From Candidatus Peregrinibacteria bacterium (GTDB lineage Bacteria; Patescibacteriota; Gracilibacteria; UBA1369; UM-FILTER-53-11), in the NCBI GenBank assembly GCA_023245725.1, contig JAHFJU010000031.1, forward strand, positions 1 to 15,558: a stretch of 15,558 bases of DNA, read 5' to 3'. The notes beneath the pieces were generated by a model that did not search any database, was not told the DNA's origin, and saw only the letters and a program-made list of their open reading frames with translations. Shown one piece after another: positions 15,432 through 15,558 of the stretch. The translations under genes were made by a program, and so were the position numbers. Position 1 is the first letter of the stretch. Every line of letters starts with the position of its first letter.

Positions 15432-15558
15432 ATGGTACTTCAGTTCAAATACCAGATCATATAAAAGTGAGGTAAAGTAACATTAAATTCCATTTTGAAG
15501 TGCACCACAACTCTGTCTATGCTAGATCAAATTTTCACAACTTACATTCTGAGGTGCG
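15432..15558. other. Right-edge region with no assignable gene
   Basis: All minus-strand frames have stops here, so no minus-strand gene extends in from the right. On the plus strand two short frames stay open to the edge: one from ATG at 15519 (MLDQIFTTYILRC) and one through GTG at 15500. TTGAAG and TATGCT with a 17-nt spacer (15495-15523) could be a promoter for a divergent gene beyond the edge. The stretch is too short to decide. Confidence 0.3.

Noticed and set aside
1..15558. Mobile element, CRISPR array, tRNA or rRNA
   Set aside because: No transposase or integrase motif, no regularly spaced repeats and no cloverleaf or rRNA-like segment was found; intergenic gaps are all below about 140 bases.

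Overview
The window is 15.6 kb of AT-rich, very gene-dense bacterial DNA. It holds twelve complete protein genes and no RNA gene, CRISPR array, insertion sequence or phage gene that I can see. QueA, QueG and a bacterial-type asparaginyl-tRNA synthetase point to a bacterium. An archaeal-type PEP carboxylase, a deoxyhypusine-synthase-family enzyme, scarce Shine-Dalgarno sequences and tail-to-tail overlapping genes suggest an unusual lineage. A Patescibacteria/CPR-like organism would fit, but this is inference. TAA, TAG and TGA all serve as stops (queA ends in TGA), so a code that reads UGA as glycine is unlikely.

Layout. 35-1576 (+) archaeal-type PEP carboxylase; 1655-2755 (-) queA; 2819-4432 (+) unknown protein A; 4489-5505 (+) aspartoacylase/succinylglutamate-desuccinylase-like metallohydrolase; 5500-6333 (-) class IV PLP aminotransferase; 6348-7661 (-) unknown protein B, a diverged paralog of A; 7746-9293 (+) DEAD-box RNA helicase with a Ser/Gly/Arg-rich N-terminus; 9305-10321 (-) queG; 10407-11555 (+) short-chain dehydrogenase; 11552-12664 (-) deoxyhypusine-synthase-like protein; 12768-14051 (+) secreted SdiA-regulated-type beta-propeller protein; 14130-15419 (-) asnS. 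Orientation switches at nine of the eleven gene junctions, so most genes look monocistronic.

The most unusual block is 2819-7661. Two paralogs of an unrecognised family (A and B) sit at its outer ends and face inward. Each is followed by an amino-acid-type enzyme: a Zn amidohydrolase after A and a transaminase after B. The two half-units meet tail to tail with a 6-nt overlap. This mirror-image layout is the best candidate here for an undescribed system, perhaps one making or processing an acylated amino-acid compound. The function is a guess; the paralogy and layout are read directly.

Other links are looser. QueA and QueG catalyse the last two steps of queuosine synthesis, although they are 6.5 kb apart. 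Expression signals are distinctive: -10 boxes lie about 5-30 nt upstream of start codons, usually without a Shine-Dalgarno sequence, which implies leaderless or very short-leader mRNAs. Gene B is the exception. It has a good Shine-Dalgarno sequence, but that is best placed for an 8-codon upstream ORF overlapping B's start. A strong bidirectional terminator lies at 14076-14108.
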